64,000 nt of DNA from Streptomyces smaragdinus (GCF_009604385.1 NZ_WEGJ01000003.1:186001-250000); one strand, 5' to 3'; positions 29,301 through 42,154 are shown, numbered from the stretch's first letter. Program-made: numbers and translations. The notes: generated by a model from the letters alone, not told the origin.

Positions 29301-31176
29301 TGACGCCCTTGGGGCGGCCGGTGGAGCCGGAGGTGTAGATGACGTAAGCCGGGTGGCCGGGCAGCAGCGGGGAGCGGCGGTCGCTGTCCGAGAGGGGGGT
29401 CGGGGACAGCCCGTCGAGCTCGGCGGCCACGGCGGGATCGTCCAGCAGGACGGTGCCGAGACCCCCTTCCGGCAGCTGCCCGGCCAGTTCGGTGGTGGAC
29501 ACGAGGCAGACGGGCCGGGTCTCCTCGAACATGCCGGCGATCCGGGACGCGGGGTGCCCGGTGTCGAGCGGCAGATAGCCGGCGCCGCTCTTCAGCACCG
29601 CGAGCAGGGCCACGACCAGGTCCGTGCGCTGCGGCAGCGCCACGGCGACCATGGTCTCCGGCCCGGCGCCGCGGGCGGCGAGCAGGCGGGCGAGGCGGTT
29701 GGCGCGGGCGTGCAGCTCCGCGTAGTCGACGGTCGTGTCGCCGACGCCGACGGCGGGGGCCGTGGGGTGGGCGGCTGCCGCCTCCTCAAGGAGCGCCGTG
29801 AGGGTGGTGTCGGGGAGCGGGTGGCCGGTGTCGTTCCAGTCGACGAGCATGCGCCGGCGGTCGGCGTCCGTGAGCAGGCCGAGGGCGGCGACGGTCCGCT
29901 CGGGGTCGTCGGCGGCCGTACGGAGGATGTCGTGCAGCCAGCCGCCGATCCGGGTCGCGGCATCGTCGGTGACGGCGTCGGGGCGGTAGTCGATACGGAA
30001 CGTCAGCTCGTCGCCGGGCATGCCGACCAGGCTGATCGCGAAGTGGGTGGCGTCGCGGGCGTCGACGCCGGTCATCTCGAGGCCGTCGGGCAGCGGGGGT
30101 GCCTGCTCGGCGCCGAGGGGGAAGTTCTCGAAGACGGTGGCCGTGTCGAAGAGCTCGCCCTGCCCGAACCGGCGCTGGATCTCGCCGAGCTGGACGTGCT
30201 GGTGGGCGGTGAGGGCGCTCTGGCGGGCCTGCAGTCCGGTGAACAGGTCGGCGAGCCGGTCGCCGGGCTGCCAGTGGACGCGGACGGGCAGGGTGTTGAT
30301 GAGGATCCCGACCATGGTCTCGATGCCCGGCAGCTCCGGCGGCCGGCCGGAGACCGTACCGCCGAAGACCACGTCGTCCCGGCCGAGGAGGGAGCCGAGG
30401 ACGAGGCCCCAGGCGCCCTGGATCAGGGTGTTGACCGTCCAGCCCCGCCGCCGCGCGGTCGCACCGAGGCGTTCCGTGAGCTCGCGCTCCAGCACCACGT
30501 GCACCGACCGCGGCACCGTCGGCGTGCCGCCAGCCTGCCCGGCGCCGAGGAGGGTCGGCGCGGCCAGTCCCGTGAGCTCGCGGTCCCAGGCGTCGAGCGC
30601 GCCGTCGGTGTCCTGGCGGGTCAGCCAGGCGAGGTAGTCGCGGTACGGGGTGACCCGCCGCATCCCGGACGGGTCGCCGTCGCGCTCGTACAGCTCGAAG
30701 AGGTCGTCCAGGACGACGGGCACCGACCAGCCGTCGATGAGGATGTGGTGGATGGTCACCAGCAGCCGCCACCGCTGCCCCGGCAGCTCGCCGAGGGTGA
30801 AACGGACCAGCGGGGGGCGGGCCATGTCAAAGCGGCGGGTGCGGTCCTCGTCGGCGTACGCGGCGAACGCCGCCTCCGCGCCGTCGCCGTCGGCGGTGAA
30901 GTCGAGGTCCGTCCAGGGGGTCCGTACCTGACGGCGGATCACCTGGACGGGCTTCTCCAGGCCCTTGTGCCGGAACGCGGCGCGCAGATTGGGGTGGCGG
31001 TGCAGGAGGGCGCCGGCGGCAGTGCGCAGGCGGGTCTTGTCGAGGGGGCCCCGCAGCTCCACGGAGAGCTGCACCGTGTAGACGTCCGGCGCCTTGTCGT
31101 CGTACAGCGCGTGGAAGAGGAGGCCTTCCTGGAGGGAGGAGAGGGGGAGAACGTCCTCGATCGCCGACTTCTTCAT
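20323..31176 (-). CDS. NRPS-B: C-A(Asn)-T-C-A-T-C-A-T-E
   Basis: A trimodular synthetase of 3617 residues. Module 4: DCL-type C ([12 protein letters not shown] start), A domain with [11 protein letters not shown] near 617 and specificity D-L-T-K-V-G-E-V-G-K, matching asparagine codes, and T near 995 (LGGHS). Module 5: LCL-type C, A near 1655 with D-I-V-Q-L-G-G-V-Y-K, which I cannot assign (the D-I-x-Q start recalls glycine-type pockets), and T near 2032. Module 6: C, A near 2699 with D-A-Y-A-W-G-G-T-F-K (GGTF is seen in Val-type pockets), T near 3077 with LGGDS, then an epimerization domain (about 3120-3580; HHLVVDG, EGHGRHE, NYLGR). ATG 31176 has GGAAAGG upstream; a TTG two codons earlier is less likely. 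Confidence 0.93.
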   Translation of the reverse strand: MKKSAIEDVLPLSSLQEGLLFHALYDDKAPDVYTVQLSVELRGPLDKTRLRTAAGALLHRHPNLRAAFRHKGLEKPVQVIRRQVRTPWTDLDFTADGDGAEAAFAAYADEDRTRRFDMARPPLVRFTLGELPGQRWRLLVTIHHILIDGWSVPVVLDDLFELYERDGDPSGMRRVTPYRDYLAWLTRQDTDGALDAWDRELTGLAAPTLLGAGQAGGTPTVPRSVHVVLERELTERLGATARRRGWTVNTLIQGAWGLVLGSLLGRDDVVFGGTVSGRPPELPGIETMVGILINTLPVRVHWQPGDRLADLFTGLQARQSALTAHQHVQLGEIQRRFGQGELFDTATVFENFPLGAEQAPPLPDGLEMTGVDARDATHFAISLVGMPGDELTFRIDYRPDAVTDDAATRIGGWLHDILRTAADDPERTVAALGLLTDADRRRMLVDWNDTGHPLPDTTLTALLEEAAAAHPTAPAVGVGDTTVDYAELHARANRLARLLAARGAGPETMVAVALPQRTDLVVALLAVLKSGAGYLPLDTGHPASRIAGMFEETRPVCLVSTTELAGQLPEGGLGTVLLDDPAVAAELDGLSPTPLSDSDRRSPLLPGHPAYVIYTSGSTGRPKGVMVEHRAVVNYLLWTLDIYPASARSTLLHSPVSFDLTVTGLYAPLVSGGTVHLTRFTDGLPDPDAPVPAEGVAFLKGTPSHLALLQALPAEYSPTAELVLGGEPLPGAQLDAWRAEHPGVRVINEYGPTETTVGCTALAIEPDDEIPAEILSLGTAMWNAQLYVLDSMLRPLPPGMVGELYVAGDCLARGYADRPDLTAGRFVANPFGESGARMYRTGDMVRWCDDGTLEFAGRVDDQVKIRGYRIELGEVESVVAEHPSVSQAVVLVREDGQGDKRLVAYVVASGTEGLKEYAAGRLPEYMVPSAFVALDVLPLTANGKLDKRALPAPEDASAVSVRGRGPRNSTEERLCAVFGDVLGLASVGIDDSFFDLGGHSLSATRLVSRIRAEFEAELSIRVVFEHPTVAGLGQALFGAEAGRPALRVRERPDVVPLSFAQRRLWFLDGLDRDGGMYNIPAAVRLEGPVDVARLQGALDAVVARHEALRTLFPEVDGQPVQVILPEAGVPFAVREVTEAGLDGALSEAAGYRFDLAAEIPVRAELFRTGPEACVLLVVLHHIAGDGWSLAPFMRDLEAAYLGREVPGLPVQYADYALWQREVLGSEDDPASVISGQLAYWRDQLAGVPEVLELPADRPRPAVASYRGDRVAWRLDAGTHAGLAELARQGGVSVFMVLQAAVASLFSRLGAGEDIPLGTAVAGRTDVALDDVVGFFVNTLVLRTDVSGDPTFTELLERVRETDLSAFAHQDVPFDRLVEVLNPERSLARHPLFQVMLLLQNNQQPELNLPGITPSVREVAAGVAKFDMIFDLQEDFDDEGRPAGLVGDIEFATDLFDAETARGIGERLAGLLGQTVAEPGLRVSELDVLVDGEAGLLETWGLGDVVSEPGMVDRFEARVAASPSAVAVVSGDEQVTYGELKERADRLAGVLVGCGVGPDRLVGVALSRSVDLVVALWAVVKAGGAYVPVDPALPAERIAMILGDAAPACVVTTGELGDRLPVDGLQLVLTDDLPESVKPVSCVEASGDCLAYVLYTSGSTGRPKGVGVTRGGLENVLADMGARFSVDESDVFLAVTTFGFDISNVEIFVPLLAGGRLVLATRDVVLDPVQLGDLAVTCGATFLQATPTYWETLVQQVPEALTGLRGLLGGEAVSAWLADRLREITHGVTNGYGPTETSVYSVVGAMDGPDGVVPGIGRPVAGTEVFVLDAGLRQVPVGVPGELYIAGAGVGRGYVGRAVLTGERFVANPHGDEGERMYRTGDVVRWRRDGTLEYLGRADDQVKIRGFRIEPGEVEVVLAECPGVAKAAVVVREDRPGDKQLVAYIVGDADTAGLRERAAAVLPPYMVPSAFMALDELPLTASGKLNRRALPAPVYEGTEFRGPRTPAEEVLCGIFTELLGAERVGVDDSFFDLGGHSLLATRLVSRIRAALDVELSVRAVFESPTVAGLAKSLADAGAGRPALRVMERPDVLPISLSQQRLWFLDRLDSNGGMYNIPAAIRLNGPVDVERLRRALNAVMARHEALRTLFPEVDGRPVQVIVLDAEVPFTVREIAGADLAEVLPPAIAHRFDLETELPMRAELFRTGPQMYVLLVVLHHIAGDGWSLTPLMRDLEAAYLGRDLPELPVQYADYALWQREVLGSEDDPDSVIAGQLAYWKEQLADVPETLEALTDRPRPAVATYRAGRTEWKLDAAAHAGVARLARESGVSVYMVLQAALAALFSRLGAGDDIPLGSGVAGRTDVALDEVVGFFVNTLVLRTDVSGDPTFAELLDRVRDTDLSAFAHQDVPFDRLVEVLNPERSLARHPLFQVMLMIQNAPEPALNIPGVTPSVVEVAGAPAKFDLAFDLQELFDEEGLPAGLAGDIEFARDLFDRETVDALCARLSQVLAQVTADPGRAVSALDVLLPAEERTLTAAAGERLAPELALTEFFALQVLEAPAAVALVGADGTQLTYAELHDRVGRWAHVLRGRGVRAGSRVALLMDRSLDLVVAELAVIWAGGAYVPLHDAHPADRLAWIARDSEAVLLLTDRADVPGELRGAVDTLTLDALADAACIGGLLAEEEWRAVTPGLPAYVMYTSGTTGVPKGVIVTHGNVVDLALDPCFDGGGHDRVLMHASHAFDASTYEMWVPLLRGGTIVVAPQGLLGPDELHAAVERRGVTGVAITTTLFNTIAAERVDAFAGLREVWFGGEKASAEAIGRVRAAWPGIRLVNGYGPTETTTFATCWPVPGGWTPADGVPIGRLLQGMRGYVLDAALRPVPVGVPGELYLTGHGVAQGYGGRSALTAERFVASPFGAPGERMYRTGDIVRWTRDGNIGYVGRTDDQVKIRGFRIEPGEIENALLAGPGVSTAAVVVREDRPGDKQLVAYVVGDTDGLPEHVSAQLPAYMVPSAFVRLDELPLTPNGKLDVRALPVPERAVDSKAPDGGLPTNRREEILAGIFRDILGVDRVGVNDGFFDLGGDSIASIQLVSRARKAGLIFTARDVFERQSVGELAAVAVEESVEAAGRAGVGEMPATPVMEWLRAGGGSVDGFNQSYVVPVPAGLRLDDLTAAVRAVVDHHDGLRARLVVTGDGWTMEVPEPGAPLDLVTRVDIRGEDEAAAIEREAEAARARLAPQDGVMAQLVWFDAGAEADGRLLVMIHHLVVDGVSWRILLPDLAAAWQAVSTKNPVELEPVGTSMRGWASALATAAGTERWTDQLGFWRDTLAHGRGPLGAKPLDPARDTIGTARTVTVVLPPEETEALLTTVPSVFRAGVNDVLISGLAMAMDEWAPAYAADGMLLDLEGHGRHEDVLAAGHDLSRTVGWFTSQYPVRVSAGRVPWTEVRAAGPQVGGALKQVKEQLRAIPDQGLGYGLLRWVNPDTRGELAGQAPPLIGFNYLGRFSADDGDGGGEHWVSVGEGAGGVGEEDLPFAHVLEINAATMDGAGGPSLHITLSWPKALLRETQVNRLGKLWRQALGALTTHADNPDAGGLTPSDLSLVPLSQHHIDLLEAKLRK
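26006..26162. repeat. 157-bp tract identical to 36921-37077 (A domain of module 5)
   Basis: Comparing the module 5 and module 2 A domains base by base shows an uninterrupted identical tract of about 157 bases here and at 36921-37077. Nearby sequence differs only at scattered silent positions. It covers the A3-A4 part of the domain (from just after the TSGSTG loop through FDISNVEIF), which includes specificity pocket residues. The pattern suggests recent duplication or gene conversion. Confidence 0.85.
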
Positions 31177-31237
31177 GACCAATGCCTTTCCGAGCTGAGG
31201 GGAGGAGGGGAGCGGTGCCGGCGCGTCGCCGTGGGTG

Positions 31238-34200
31238 TCAGTAGGCGTCGTCGTACTCGGCGTCCTCTTCCTCGAGCAGGTCGATGAGGTTCTGGGAGAG
31301 GGGGACCAGGGACAGGTCGGAGGGGGTGAGACCGCCGGCGTCCGGGTTCTGGGCGTGGGCCGTGACGGCGGCCAGGGCCTGGCGCCACAGCTCGCCCAGC
31401 CGGGTCACCTCGGCCTCCTCCAGGAGGGCCCGCGGCCAGGTGAGGTTGATGTGCAGGCTGGGGCCGGCGGGGCCGTCCAGGGTGGTGGCGTTGATCTCCA
31501 GCGCGTGGCCGAAGGGGAGGTCTTCCTCGCCGATGCCGCCGGCGCCCTCGTCGACGGAGACCCAGTGCTCGCCCTGGCCGTCGCCGTCGTCGGCGGCGAA
31601 GCGGCCCAGGTAGTTGAAGCCGACGAGCGGGGTGCCGTGGGCGGCGAGTTCGCGGCCGGTGGCGGGGTTCAGCCAGCGGAGGAGGCCGTAACCGAGGCCC
31701 TGGTCGGGGACGGCGCGCAGTTGCTCCTTCACCTGCTTGAGCACGCCGCCGATCTGAGGTCCGGCGGCGCGGACCTCGGGCCAGGGGATGCTGCCGGCAG
31801 AGACCCGTACCGGGTACATCGAGGTGAACCAGCCGACGGTACGGGAGAGATCGTGGCCGGCGGCCAGGACGTCCTCGTGACGGCCGTGGCCCTCGAGGTC
31901 CAGGAGCATGCCGTCGGCGGCGTAGTCCGGGGCCCACTCCTCCATGGCCATGGCCAGGGCGGAGATCAGCACGTCGTTCACCCCGGCGCGGAACACCGAC
32001 GGGACGGTGGTGAGGAGGGCCTCGGTCTCCTCCGGGGCCAGCACGACCGTCACCGAGCGGGCGGTGCCGATGGTGTCGCGGGCCGGGTCGAGGGGCTTGA
32101 CGCCCAGGGGGCCGCTGCCGCCGGCCAGGGTGTCCTGCCAGAAGGGCAGCTGGGCGGTCCAGCGTTCCGTACCGGACGCCTGGGCGAGGGCGGTCGCCCA
32201 GCCGCGGACGGAGGTGCCGACGGGCTCGAGTTCGACGGGGTTCTTCGTGGAGACCGCCTGCCAGGCGGCGGCGAGGTCCGGGAGCAGGATGCGCCAGGAG
32301 ACGCCGTCCACGACGAGGTGGTGAATCATCACCAGCAGCCGGCCGTCGGCCTCCGCGCCGGCGTCGAACCAGACGAGCTGGATCATCACCCCGTCCTGCG
32401 GCGCCAGTCGGGCCCGCGCCTTCACGGCCTCGCGCTCGACGAGCTTCCGGACGGCGGCCTCCGTCTTGCCCGCCACGTTGATCCGGGTCACCGGCTCGAG
32501 CGGCGCCCCGGCCTCCGGGACCTCCAGCGACCAGCCGTCGTCGGTGGCGACGAGGCGGGCCCGCAGGGCGTCGTGATGGTCCACGACCGCCCGCACCGCC
32601 GCCGTGAGGTCGGCCTTGCGCAGCCCCGCCGGGACGGGCACGACGTACGACATGTTGAAGCCGTCCACCGAACCACCGCCGGCCCGCAGCCACTCCATCA
32701 CCGGCGTCGCGGGCAGCGCGCCCACACCGTCGCGCCCGGCGGCCTCCACGGACTCCTCCACGGCCACGGCCGCCAGCTCGGCGACCGTCCGCAGCTCGAA
32801 GACGTCCCGCGCGGTGAACACCAGCCCCGCCTTACGGGCCCGGCTGACCAGCTGGATCGACGCGATGCTGTCGCCGCCGAGGTCGAAGAACCCGTCGTCC
32901 ACCCCGACCCGGTCCAGGCCCAGCACCCCGGCGAACACCTCGCACAGGACGGCCTCGCGCTTGGTGCGCGGCATGACGGCCGTGCGCTCTTCCGCCGTCG
33001 AGATGCGCGGGTCGGGGGCGGGCAGGGCACGCCTGTCGAGCTTGCCGTTGGGGGTCATCGGGAGTTCGGTGAGGGGGACGAACGCCGACGGCACCATGTA
33101 GGCGGGGAGCCGCGCGGACGCGTGTTCCGGGAGGCCGTCGGTGTCCCCGACGACGTACGCAACGAGCTGGCGGTCGCCGGGACGGTCCTCGCGGACCACG
33201 ACCACGGCGCGCGAGACGCCCTCGTACCGGGACAGCTCGGCGACGATCTCGTCGAGCTCGATCCGGAAGCCGCGGAGTTTGACCTGGTCGTCGGCCCGTC
33301 CGACGTAGTCGACGTCCCCGTCCCGGGTCCATCGGACGATGTCGCCGGTACGGTACATCCGCTCGCCGGCCGCCCCGTACGGGCAGGCGACGAACCGCTC
33401 CGCCGTCAGCCCGGGCCGGCGGCCGTAGCCCTGCGCGACGCCGTGGCCAGCCAGGTACAGCTCGCCGGGCACACCGACCGGGACCGGTCGCAGCCTCGCG
33501 TCGAGGACGTAGGCGCGCATGCCCCGGAGGGGGCGGCCGATGGGCACGCCGTCAGCGGGGGTCCAGTCGTCCGCCACCGGGCGGCAGGTGGCGAAGGTGG
33601 TCGTCTCGGTCGGGCCGTAGCCGTTGACCAGCCCGATCCCGGGCCACGCCGCCCGCACCCGGCCGAAGGCCTCCGCCGACACCTTCTCGCCGCCGGCCCA
33701 CACCTCGCGCAGGCCCTCGAAGGCGTCCACGCGCTCGGCGGCTACGGCGTTGAACAGGGTGGTCGTCATGAAGAGCCCGGTCACGCCGTGCCGTTCGACG
33801 GCCGTGCGCAGCTCGTCGGGGCCGAGGAGGCCGGTCGGGGCGACGACGACGGTGCCGCCGCGCAGGAGGGGGACCCACAGCTCGTAGGTGGAGGCGTCGA
33901 AGGCGTGGGAGGCGTGCATCAGGACGCGGTCGTGGCCGCCGCCGTCGAAGCAGGGGTCGAGGGCGAGGTCCGCGACGTTGCCGTGGGTGACGACGACGCC
34001 CTTGGGGACGCCGGTCGTGCCGGAGGTGTACATCACGTACGCGGGGAGTCCGGTCGCCCCGGCGCGCCATTCCTCCTCCGGGAGCGGGGTGTCGGGGGCC
34101 GCGGTGAGGTCGGTGACGGTCAGGGTGGGCGCCGCGCCGGCCAGCTCTCCGGGGACCTCGGTACGGTCGGTGAGCAGCAGTACGGACTCGGAGTCCCGTA

Positions 34201-37200
34201 CGATCCACGCCAGCCGCTCGGCCGGGTGGGCGTCGTGCAGCGGGACGTACGCGCCGCCGGCCCGGACGACGGCGAGCTCGGCGACGACCAGGTCCGGCGA
34301 GCGGTCCATGAGGAGGGCGACGCGCGAGCCCCCGCGGACACCGTTGCGGCGCAGGACGGCGGCCCAGCGGCCGACGCGGTCGTACAGCTCGGTGTACGTG
34401 AGCTCCGTACCGTCGGGGCCGACGAGGGCGACGGCGGCAGGCGTCTCGAGGACCTGCTGGGCGAAGAACTCCGTCAGCGACAGCTCCGGCGCGACCCGCG
34501 CCCCGGCCTCGGCGGCCACCGTCTCCGCCGGCAGCAGCACGTCCAGTTCGGACGTCCTGCGCCGCGGGTCCGCCGTGACCTGGCCGAGGACGAGGGACAG
34601 CCGGGCGCACAGCGCCTCGACGGTCTCCCGGTCGAAGAGGTCCCGGGCGAACTCGACGACGCCCTGGACGCCGCCGTCGGCCACTTCCCGCAGGTCGAAG
34701 AAGAGGTCGAACTTCGCGGGCGGGTCGAGGACCTGCTCGATGGAGGGGGTGACGCCGGGCAGGTTGAGGTCCGGCTCCGGGGTGTTCTGGAGCACCATCA
34801 TGACCTGGAAGAGCGGGTGGCGGGCGAGGGAGCGCTCGGGGTTGAGGACCTCGACCAGGCGGTCGAAGGGCACGTCCTGGTGGGCGAAGGCGGACAGGTC
34901 CGTCTCCCGTACGCGGTCCAGCAGTTCCGCGAAGGTCGGGTCGCCCGAGACGTCCGTACGCAGGACCAGCGTGTTCACGAAGAACCCGACTACCTCGTCC
35001 AGCGCCACATCCGTACGGCCGGCCACACCCGTGCCGAGCGGGATGTCCTCCCCCGCCCCGAGCCGGGAGAACAGTGCCGCGACGGCCGCCTGCAGCACCA
35101 TGAACACACTCGCGCCGGACGTCCGCGCCAGCGCGACCAGCCCCGCGCAGGTGTCCGCGTCCAGGCTCCAGTCCACCCGGCCACCGCGATACGAGGCGGC
35201 GGCGGGACGCGGGCGGTCGGTGGGCAGCTCGAGCGCGTCCGGGGAGCCGGCCAACTGCTCCTTCCAGTACGCGAGCTGCCCGGCGATCACGCTCGACGGG
35301 TCGTCCTCGGAGCCCAGCACCTCGCGCTGCCAGAGCGCGTAGTCGGCGTACTGCACGGGCAGTTCCGGGATCTCCTGCCCCAGGTACGCGGCCTCCAGAT
35401 CCCGCATGAACGGCGCCAGCGACCAGCCGTCACCGGCGATGTGGTGCAGGACGACCAGCAGGACGTACACCTGCGGGCCCATACGGAACAGCTCGGCCCG
35501 CACCGGGATCTCGGCCGACAGATCGAACCGGTAGCCGGCCGCGGCCGTCAGCTCGCCCGCGAGATCCCGCTCGGTGGTGTCGTGCACGGCGAACGGGACG
35601 TCGGCGCCCGGCAGGATCACCTGCACCGGCGTGCCGTCCATCTCCGGGAACAGCGTCCGCAGCGCCTCGTGCCGCGCGACCACGGAGTTCAGCGCCGCCC
35701 GCAGCCGCTCGGTGTGGACGGGGCCCTGGAGGCGTACGGCGGCGGGGATGTTGTACATGCCGCCGTCCCGGTCCAGCCGGTCCAGGAACCACAGCCGCTG
35801 CTGCGCGAACGACAGCGGCACGACGTCCGGCCGCTCCCGTACACCCAGCGCCGTCCGCACGGCGGCCGAGCGGTCGAGCCGGGCCGCGAGGCCGGCGACG
35901 GTCGGGGACTCGAAGATGTCGCGGACGCCGACCTCGACGCTCATGGCCGAGCGGATGCGGCTGATGAGGCGGGTGGCGAGGAGGGAGTGGCCGCCGAGGT
36001 CGAAGAAGCTGTCGTCGACGCCGACGCGTTCGGCGCCCAGGAGTTCGGTGAAGATGCCGCAGAGGACTTCCTCGGCGGGTGTACGCGGGGCCCGGAACGC
36101 GGCGCTTTCGTACTCAGGGGCGGGGAGGGCGCGGCGGTTGAGCTTGCCGGAGGCGGTGAGGGGGAGTTCGTCGAGGGCGACGAACGCCGAGGGGACCATG
36201 TAGGCGGGGAGGCGGGAGGCGACGGCGCCCTTGAGGGTGCTGTGGTCGGCGTCGCCGACGATGTAGGCGACGAGTTGCTTGTCGCCGGGGCGGTCCTCGC
36301 GGACGACCACGGCGGCCTTGGCCACGCCGGGGCATTCCGCCAGGACGACCTCGACCTCGCCGGGCTCGATACGGAAGCCGCGGATCTTGACCTGGTCGTC
36401 GGCGCGGCCCAGGTACTCCAGCGTCGCGTCCCGGCGCCAGCGGACGACGTCGCCGGTGCGGTACATCCGGGAGCCGGAGTCGCCGTACGGGTTGGCGACG
36501 TAGCGCTCGCCCGTGAGGACGGCGCGGCCGACGTAGCCGCGTCCGACGCCGGCGCCGGCGATGTAGAGCTCGCCCGGAACGCCGACGGGAACGCGGCAGA
36601 GCTCGGAGTCGAGCACGAAGACGTCCGTGCCGGCGACCGGCCGGCCGATGCCGGGCACCACGCCCTCGGGGCCGTCCATGGCGCCGACGACCGAGTACAC
36701 CGAGGTCTCCGTGGGCCCGTAGCCGTTGGTCACGCCGTGCGTGATCTCACGCAGACGGTCCGCCAGCCACGCCGAGACGGCCTCGCCGCCCAGCAGACCA
36801 CGCAGGCCGCTCAGCGCCTCGGGGACCTGCTGGACCAGGGTCTCCCAGTACGTAGGGGTCGCCTGAAGGAACGTAGCCCCACACGCGACGGCCAGATCAC
36901 CCAACTGGACCGGGTCCAGGACCACATCACGGGTCGCCAGCACCAGCCGGCCACCCGCCAGCAGCGGAACGAAGATCTCCACGTTCGAGATGTCGAACCC
37001 GAACGTCGTCACCGCCAGGAACACGTCCGACTCGTCCACGGAGAACCGAGCCCCCATGTCGGCCAGCACGTTCTCCAAGCCGCCCCGCGTAACGCCCACG
37101 CCCTTCGGCCGACCCGTCGACCCGGACGTGTAGAGCACGTACGCCAGGCAGTCCCCGGACGCCTCCACACAGGAGACAGGCGTCGTTTCCGGAAGGTCAT

Positions 37201-40200
37201 CCGTCAGCACCAGCCGCAGCCCGTCGGAAGGCAGCCGGTCCACCAGATCGCCGGTGGTCACCACACACGTCGGCGCCGCGTCCCCGAGCACAAGCGCGAT
37301 GCGCTCGGCCGGCAGATCCGGGTCCACCGGCACATACACACCGCCGGACTTGACCACGGCCCACAGCGCCACGACCAGGTCGATCGACCGCGACAGCGCC
37401 ACCCCGACCAGCCGGTCCGGCCCCACACCGCAGCCCGCGAGCACCCCGGCCAGCCGGTCCGCCCGCTCCTTCAGCTCCCCGTACGTCACCTGCTCGTCAC
37501 CGGAGACCACAGCCACCGCCGACGGAGCCGCCGCCACCCGCGCCTCGAACCGGTCCACCATCCCCGGCTCCGAGACGACATCGCCCAGGCCCCACGTCTC
37601 CAGCAGCCCGGCCTCGCCGTCCGCCAGCACGTCCAGCTCCGACACCCGCAGCCCGGCGTCCGCCGTCACCTGCGCGAGCACCTGGGCCAGCCGCGCACCG
37701 AGCTCCACGACCGTCTCCCGGTCGAAGAGATCCCACGCGAACTCGATGTCACCCACGACACCCGCCGGCCGGCCCGCGTCGTCGAAGGCCTCCTCGAGGT
37801 CGAAGGTCATGTCGAACTTGGCCGGCGCCCCGGGAATCTTCACCAGGGAGGGCGTCACGCCGGGCAGATTGAGCTCCGCCGGCTGATTGTTCTGCAGCAG
37901 CAGCATGACCTGGAACAACGGATGCCGCGCGAGGGAACGCTCCGGGTTCAGCACCTCGACCAGACGGTCGAACGGCACGTCCTGGTGCGCGAAGGCCGAC
38001 AGGTCCGTCTCCCGTACGCGCTCCAGCAGCTCAGTGAAGCTCGGGTCGCCCGAGACGTCAGTCCGCAGCACCAGCGTGTTCACGAAGAACCCAACGACCT
38101 CGTCGAGCGCGACGTCCGTCCGACCGGCGACCCCGGTCCCGAGCGGGATGTCCTCCCCTGCCCCGAGCCGCGAGAACAGCGAGGCCACGGCCGCCTGCAG
38201 CACCATGAACACACTCACGCCGGCCTGCCGCGCCAGCGCCACCACACCCGCGTGCACCGACGCGTCCAGCGCCCACGCCACGCGATCGCCGCGATACGTG
38301 GCGACCGCCGGCCGCGCACGATCGGCCGGCAGCTCCAGCACCTCCGGCACCCCGGCCAACTGCTCCCGCCAGTAAGCCAGCTGACCGGAGATCACACTCG
38401 CCGGGTCGTCCTCCGACCCCAAGACCTCCCGCTGCCACAGCGCGTAGTCCACGTACTGCACGGGAAGCCCGGCAAGCTCCTCCCCCAGATACGCGGCCTC
38501 CAGCCCCTGCATGAACGGCGCCAGCGACCACCCGTCACCCGCGATGTGGTGCAGCACGACGACCAGCACCCACGCGTCGGCTCCCGTACGGAACAGCTCG
38601 GCCCGCACCGGCACCTCGGCCGCCAGGTCGAACCGGTACCGGGCCGCCTCGGAAAGCGCCCCGTCCAGCGACGCCTCCCCGATCTCCCGTACGGAGAACG
38701 GCACCTCGACCTCGGGCAGGATCACCTGCACCGGCTGCCCGTCGACCTCGGGGAACAGCGTCCGCAGCGCCTCGTGCCGCGCGACGACCGCGTTCAGCGC
38801 CGCCCGCAGCCGCGCCACATCGACCGGCCCCTCCAGCCGAATGGCCGCCGGAATGTTGTACATCCCGCCGTCCCGGTCCAGCCCGTCCAGGAACCACAGC
38901 CGCTGCTGCGCGAACGACAGCGGCACCACCCCCGGCCGCTCCCTCACCCGCAGCTCCGGCCGCCCGGCAACGGCGCCGTCCAGACAGGCCGCCAGCCCCG
39001 CGACCGTCGGGTGCTCAAAGACCTCCCGCACCGACAGCTCGCTGCCGAACGCCCGCCGGATCCGGCTGACCAGCCGCGTCGCCAGCAGCGAATGCCCGCC
39101 GAGGTCGAAGAAGCTGTCGTCGGTCCCGACCGACGCCACCCCCAGCACGTCCGCGAACAGCCCGCCGAGGATCTCCTCCCGCATCGTCCGCGGCGCCCGC
39201 CCCTCGTCGGCGCCGGCCTCGGGCGCGGGCAGCGCCTTGCGGTCGAGCTTGCCGTTGGGGGTGAGCGGCAGCGCGTCGAGGACGACGACCGCCGACGGCA
39301 CCATGTACCCGGGCAGCAGCGTCGCCAGCCGCGCGCGCAGCGCCCCGGGCTCCTCGTCCGTGACGGCGTACCCGACGAGCTGCTTGTCGCCGGGGCGGTC
39401 CTCGCGTACGACGACGGCGGCCTGGGTGACCGACGGGTCGGCGGCCAGCGCGGCCTCGACCTCGCCGAGTTCGATGCGGTGGCCGCGGATCTTCACCTGG
39501 TGGTCGCGGCGCTCCAGGAAGACCAGCCGGCCCCGGGAGTCGTAGCGGACGTAGTCGCCGGTGCGGTACATGCGCGCGCCGGGTTCGGTGGCGTACGGGT
39601 CGGCGACGAACGCGGCGCAGGTGCGGCCGGGGTCGGCGAGGTAGCCGCGGCCGACGCCGGTGCCGGCGACGTACAGCTCCCCGGGGTGGCCGTCGGGGAC
39701 GGGGTGGAGGCTGTCGTCCAGGACGTACAGCCGGGTGTTGCGGACGGCGGTGCCGATGGGGACCGCCGGGCCGTCGAGGTCGCCGGGCGTGGCGAGGACG
39801 GCGTGGGTGACGTCGTCGGAGCACTCGGTGGGGCCGAAGGCGTTGATCAGGGGGATGTCCGGGTACGCGGCGAGCCAGCGGGCGCCGACGTCGGGCGGCA
39901 GGGCCTCGCCGGTGACCATGAGGAGGCGCAGGTCCGGGAGGGCGGGCGGTCGGTCGCCGGTCCAGCCGTCGAGGGCGGCGCGCAGCAGGGACGGTACGAC
40001 CTCGAGGACCGTGATCCGCTCGTCGGCTGCGGTGGTGAAGAGGGCCCAGGGGTCGGCGGCGGTGTCGCGGCCGACGACGCGGACGCGGCCGCCGGCGACG
40101 AGGGGGGCGAGCATCTGCCAGACGGAGATGTCGAAGGTGAGGGGCGCGTTCTGGACGACGCTGTCGGCGGCGGTGAGGGCGCAGTCCTCGACCTTGGCGA

Positions 40201-42097
40201 GGAGGTGGTTGTTCATGCCGCCGTGGTGGACCATGGCGCCCTTGGGCAGCCCGGTGGAGCCGGAGGTGAACAGGACGTACGCGAGGTCGTCGGCGCCGAG
40301 TTCGGGCAGGTCGCCGAGGGTGCGGGCGGTGACCTCCGCCGGGTCGGGCGCGACGACCACCGAGGCGCCGGCCTCCGCGGCGACACGTCCGGCGAGCTCC
40401 GTCAGGGCGGCGGGCGCGACGAGCACGGCGGCGGAGCAGCGGCCGAGGAGTGCGGCGGCGCGGGCGGCGGGGGCCTCGGCGTCGAGGGGGAGGTAGGCGG
40501 CGCCGAGGCCCAGGACGCCGAGCACCGACGCGACGAAGCCGGCGCCGGGCGCGGTGAGGAGGCCGACGACATCGCCGCGGCGGACTCCGGCGGCGCGCAG
40601 CCGGCGGGAGACCTCGTCGGCGGCGGCGGCGAGGGTCGCGTAGTCGGTGTCGCCGCGGTCGTCGGTCACGGCGACGGCGGCCGGCCGGGTGCGGGCGTGG
40701 TCGCGGACGCGGGCGGTGATGTGGCGCAGTCCGCCGTCGTCGGTGCGGGTGGTGTCGTTGCGGGCGGTGAGCAGGGCGTGCGCCTCGGCACCGGCCAGCA
40801 GGCCCGTACGGCCGAGGGGGTCGCCGGGGGCGGCGAGGAGGTGGTCCAGGAGGCGCAGGAAGCGGTCGCGGTGGGCGGCGAGGTCGGCCTCGGTGTAGAG
40901 GGCGTCGTTGCCGTCGAAGTTGAGCTGCAGGTCCTGGCCGTCGTTGCGGTCGAGGAAGCTGATCTCGATGTCCTCGATGACGCCGACGGACACGTTGTGG
41001 GCGGTCACGGCGTGGCCGGCGAAGGTGGCCGAGTAGTCGAACGGCATCACGTTGGTGACGACGCCGTACAGCCGGTCGGCGCCGCCGGCGGCCTTCAGGT
41101 CGCGGAGGATGTCCTCCTGCCGGTAGCGCTGGTGGCGCATGACGGTGCGGGCCTCGAGGGCGCACTGGCGCAGCAGCTCGGCGAAGGTCGTGCCGGGGGT
41201 GATGTCGAGGGTGAGGGGCGGGATGTTGGAGACGAGGCCGGGGGTGGCGCGCAGGACGGGGGTGGTGCGGGCGGCGAGGGGGAAGCCGATGGGGATGGTG
41301 CGGGCGCCGGTGACGCGGTGGAGGTAGGCGCCGACGGCGGCGATGACGGCGATGGGCCAGGTGGCGCGGGCGTCGCGGGAGACCTCCTTGAGGCGGTCCA
41401 CGAGGTGCGGGGGCAGGGCGGTGGCGGCGCGGTTGAAGGTGGCGGAGGCGGGCGCGGCGGCGGAGGTGAGGCCGACCGGCTCGGGGCGGTCGGCCATCCG
41501 TCCGCGCCAGTACTCCTGGTCCTTTGCGAACCGGGGGGAGGCCCGGTAGTCGGTCTCCTGGGCGATGAACTCGTCGAGGGAGGCGAAGGTGCCGGGGGTG
41601 TACTCCGTACCTTCGACGAGGGCCGTGTAGACCTCGGCGAGGCGTTCGCTGTAGATCCGGCCGCCGGCGCCGTCGCCGATGATGTGGTGGTTGCGCTGGC
41701 ACCACAGCCAGCGGTCGTCGGCGAGTTTGATGAGCAGGTCGTTGAAGTGCGGCCCGTTCTCCATGTCGACGGGGTCGTTGAGCTGGTCGTGGATCATGCG
41801 TACGGCGGTCTCGCGGCCGTCGGGGCGGTCGCTGAGGTCGACGTGGCGGACGTCCAGCCGGGGCGGGACGAGCGTCTGCCACAGGCCCTCGTCGTCCTCG
41901 GTGAAGCGCACCCGGGCGGTCTCGACCTCGTCCAGGGTGAGCAGCAGCGCCCGCTCAAAGAGCGGCACGTCGACGGGGCCGTGGATCTCCAGGTACTCGC
42001 TGACCATGAACATGTTGTCCTGGTTCAGCTGTTGCGCGTACCAGACACCCTGCTGCGCGACGGTGAGCGGACGGCGCTCGCCCATGGACGAAGACAT
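31238..42097 (-). CDS. NRPS-A: starter-C-A-T-C-A-T-C-A-T-E
   Basis: A 3619-residue first synthetase. It opens with a condensation domain (1 to about 430; HHIIGDG at 137-143) of unusual sequence compared with the others here, which implies an acyl starter. Module 1 A domain: D-I-W-E-M-T-A-D-D-K; acidic residues E278, D330 and D331 suggest a basic substrate such as diaminobutyrate or ornithine; T near 1003. Module 2: LCL-type C, A near 1657 with D-I-V-Q-L-G-G-V-Y-K, T near 2036. Module 3: C, A near 2692 with D-A-Y-F-W-G-G-T-F-K, T with LGGDS near 3075, and an epimerization domain (about 3120-3560). GGGGAGA stands before the ATG. A 61-bp gap separates it from NRPS-B. Confidence 0.93.
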   Translation of the reverse strand: MSSSMGERRPLTVAQQGVWYAQQLNQDNMFMVSEYLEIHGPVDVPLFERALLLTLDEVETARVRFTEDDEGLWQTLVPPRLDVRHVDLSDRPDGRETAVRMIHDQLNDPVDMENGPHFNDLLIKLADDRWLWCQRNHHIIGDGAGGRIYSERLAEVYTALVEGTEYTPGTFASLDEFIAQETDYRASPRFAKDQEYWRGRMADRPEPVGLTSAAAPASATFNRAATALPPHLVDRLKEVSRDARATWPIAVIAAVGAYLHRVTGARTIPIGFPLAARTTPVLRATPGLVSNIPPLTLDITPGTTFAELLRQCALEARTVMRHQRYRQEDILRDLKAAGGADRLYGVVTNVMPFDYSATFAGHAVTAHNVSVGVIEDIEISFLDRNDGQDLQLNFDGNDALYTEADLAAHRDRFLRLLDHLLAAPGDPLGRTGLLAGAEAHALLTARNDTTRTDDGGLRHITARVRDHARTRPAAVAVTDDRGDTDYATLAAAADEVSRRLRAAGVRRGDVVGLLTAPGAGFVASVLGVLGLGAAYLPLDAEAPAARAAALLGRCSAAVLVAPAALTELAGRVAAEAGASVVVAPDPAEVTARTLGDLPELGADDLAYVLFTSGSTGLPKGAMVHHGGMNNHLLAKVEDCALTAADSVVQNAPLTFDISVWQMLAPLVAGGRVRVVGRDTAADPWALFTTAADERITVLEVVPSLLRAALDGWTGDRPPALPDLRLLMVTGEALPPDVGARWLAAYPDIPLINAFGPTECSDDVTHAVLATPGDLDGPAVPIGTAVRNTRLYVLDDSLHPVPDGHPGELYVAGTGVGRGYLADPGRTCAAFVADPYATEPGARMYRTGDYVRYDSRGRLVFLERRDHQVKIRGHRIELGEVEAALAADPSVTQAAVVVREDRPGDKQLVGYAVTDEEPGALRARLATLLPGYMVPSAVVVLDALPLTPNGKLDRKALPAPEAGADEGRAPRTMREEILGGLFADVLGVASVGTDDSFFDLGGHSLLATRLVSRIRRAFGSELSVREVFEHPTVAGLAACLDGAVAGRPELRVRERPGVVPLSFAQQRLWFLDGLDRDGGMYNIPAAIRLEGPVDVARLRAALNAVVARHEALRTLFPEVDGQPVQVILPEVEVPFSVREIGEASLDGALSEAARYRFDLAAEVPVRAELFRTGADAWVLVVVLHHIAGDGWSLAPFMQGLEAAYLGEELAGLPVQYVDYALWQREVLGSEDDPASVISGQLAYWREQLAGVPEVLELPADRARPAVATYRGDRVAWALDASVHAGVVALARQAGVSVFMVLQAAVASLFSRLGAGEDIPLGTGVAGRTDVALDEVVGFFVNTLVLRTDVSGDPSFTELLERVRETDLSAFAHQDVPFDRLVEVLNPERSLARHPLFQVMLLLQNNQPAELNLPGVTPSLVKIPGAPAKFDMTFDLEEAFDDAGRPAGVVGDIEFAWDLFDRETVVELGARLAQVLAQVTADAGLRVSELDVLADGEAGLLETWGLGDVVSEPGMVDRFEARVAAAPSAVAVVSGDEQVTYGELKERADRLAGVLAGCGVGPDRLVGVALSRSIDLVVALWAVVKSGGVYVPVDPDLPAERIALVLGDAAPTCVVTTGDLVDRLPSDGLRLVLTDDLPETTPVSCVEASGDCLAYVLYTSGSTGRPKGVGVTRGGLENVLADMGARFSVDESDVFLAVTTFGFDISNVEIFVPLLAGGRLVLATRDVVLDPVQLGDLAVACGATFLQATPTYWETLVQQVPEALSGLRGLLGGEAVSAWLADRLREITHGVTNGYGPTETSVYSVVGAMDGPEGVVPGIGRPVAGTDVFVLDSELCRVPVGVPGELYIAGAGVGRGYVGRAVLTGERYVANPYGDSGSRMYRTGDVVRWRRDATLEYLGRADDQVKIRGFRIEPGEVEVVLAECPGVAKAAVVVREDRPGDKQLVAYIVGDADHSTLKGAVASRLPAYMVPSAFVALDELPLTASGKLNRRALPAPEYESAAFRAPRTPAEEVLCGIFTELLGAERVGVDDSFFDLGGHSLLATRLISRIRSAMSVEVGVRDIFESPTVAGLAARLDRSAAVRTALGVRERPDVVPLSFAQQRLWFLDRLDRDGGMYNIPAAVRLQGPVHTERLRAALNSVVARHEALRTLFPEMDGTPVQVILPGADVPFAVHDTTERDLAGELTAAAGYRFDLSAEIPVRAELFRMGPQVYVLLVVLHHIAGDGWSLAPFMRDLEAAYLGQEIPELPVQYADYALWQREVLGSEDDPSSVIAGQLAYWKEQLAGSPDALELPTDRPRPAAASYRGGRVDWSLDADTCAGLVALARTSGASVFMVLQAAVAALFSRLGAGEDIPLGTGVAGRTDVALDEVVGFFVNTLVLRTDVSGDPTFAELLDRVRETDLSAFAHQDVPFDRLVEVLNPERSLARHPLFQVMMVLQNTPEPDLNLPGVTPSIEQVLDPPAKFDLFFDLREVADGGVQGVVEFARDLFDRETVEALCARLSLVLGQVTADPRRRTSELDVLLPAETVAAEAGARVAPELSLTEFFAQQVLETPAAVALVGPDGTELTYTELYDRVGRWAAVLRRNGVRGGSRVALLMDRSPDLVVAELAVVRAGGAYVPLHDAHPAERLAWIVRDSESVLLLTDRTEVPGELAGAAPTLTVTDLTAAPDTPLPEEEWRAGATGLPAYVMYTSGTTGVPKGVVVTHGNVADLALDPCFDGGGHDRVLMHASHAFDASTYELWVPLLRGGTVVVAPTGLLGPDELRTAVERHGVTGLFMTTTLFNAVAAERVDAFEGLREVWAGGEKVSAEAFGRVRAAWPGIGLVNGYGPTETTTFATCRPVADDWTPADGVPIGRPLRGMRAYVLDARLRPVPVGVPGELYLAGHGVAQGYGRRPGLTAERFVACPYGAAGERMYRTGDIVRWTRDGDVDYVGRADDQVKLRGFRIELDEIVAELSRYEGVSRAVVVVREDRPGDRQLVAYVVGDTDGLPEHASARLPAYMVPSAFVPLTELPMTPNGKLDRRALPAPDPRISTAEERTAVMPRTKREAVLCEVFAGVLGLDRVGVDDGFFDLGGDSIASIQLVSRARKAGLVFTARDVFELRTVAELAAVAVEESVEAAGRDGVGALPATPVMEWLRAGGGSVDGFNMSYVVPVPAGLRKADLTAAVRAVVDHHDALRARLVATDDGWSLEVPEAGAPLEPVTRINVAGKTEAAVRKLVEREAVKARARLAPQDGVMIQLVWFDAGAEADGRLLVMIHHLVVDGVSWRILLPDLAAAWQAVSTKNPVELEPVGTSVRGWATALAQASGTERWTAQLPFWQDTLAGGSGPLGVKPLDPARDTIGTARSVTVVLAPEETEALLTTVPSVFRAGVNDVLISALAMAMEEWAPDYAADGMLLDLEGHGRHEDVLAAGHDLSRTVGWFTSMYPVRVSAGSIPWPEVRAAGPQIGGVLKQVKEQLRAVPDQGLGYGLLRWLNPATGRELAAHGTPLVGFNYLGRFAADDGDGQGEHWVSVDEGAGGIGEEDLPFGHALEINATTLDGPAGPSLHINLTWPRALLEEAEVTRLGELWRQALAAVTAHAQNPDAGGLTPSDLSLVPLSQNLIDLLEEEDAEYDDAY
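36921..37077. repeat. 157-bp tract identical to 26006-26162 (A domain of module 2)
   Basis: Partner copy of the tract at 26006-26162. Both lie at the same place in equivalent A domains of the two parallel dimodules (modules 2-3 and 5-6). Confidence 0.85.
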
Positions 42098-42154
42098 AGA
42101 CAGATCTCCCCGGATTGCTGGTGCGGCTGATCGGGACGGGCCGGGCGGTACGGG

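Noticed and set aside
16430..42097. Glycopeptide-type heptapeptide NRPS
   Set aside because: There are seven modules, but no X domain, P450s, Hpg/Dpg biosynthesis genes or Hpg-type codes, and E domains are only at positions 3 and 6.
20356..42130. Very long open frames on the plus strand antisense to the NRPS genes (each over 3600 codons)
   Set aside because: They mirror the NRPS reading frames. In high-GC coding DNA the complementary frame lacks stop codons, and the translations are low-complexity Arg/Gly/Pro/Val strings without domains.
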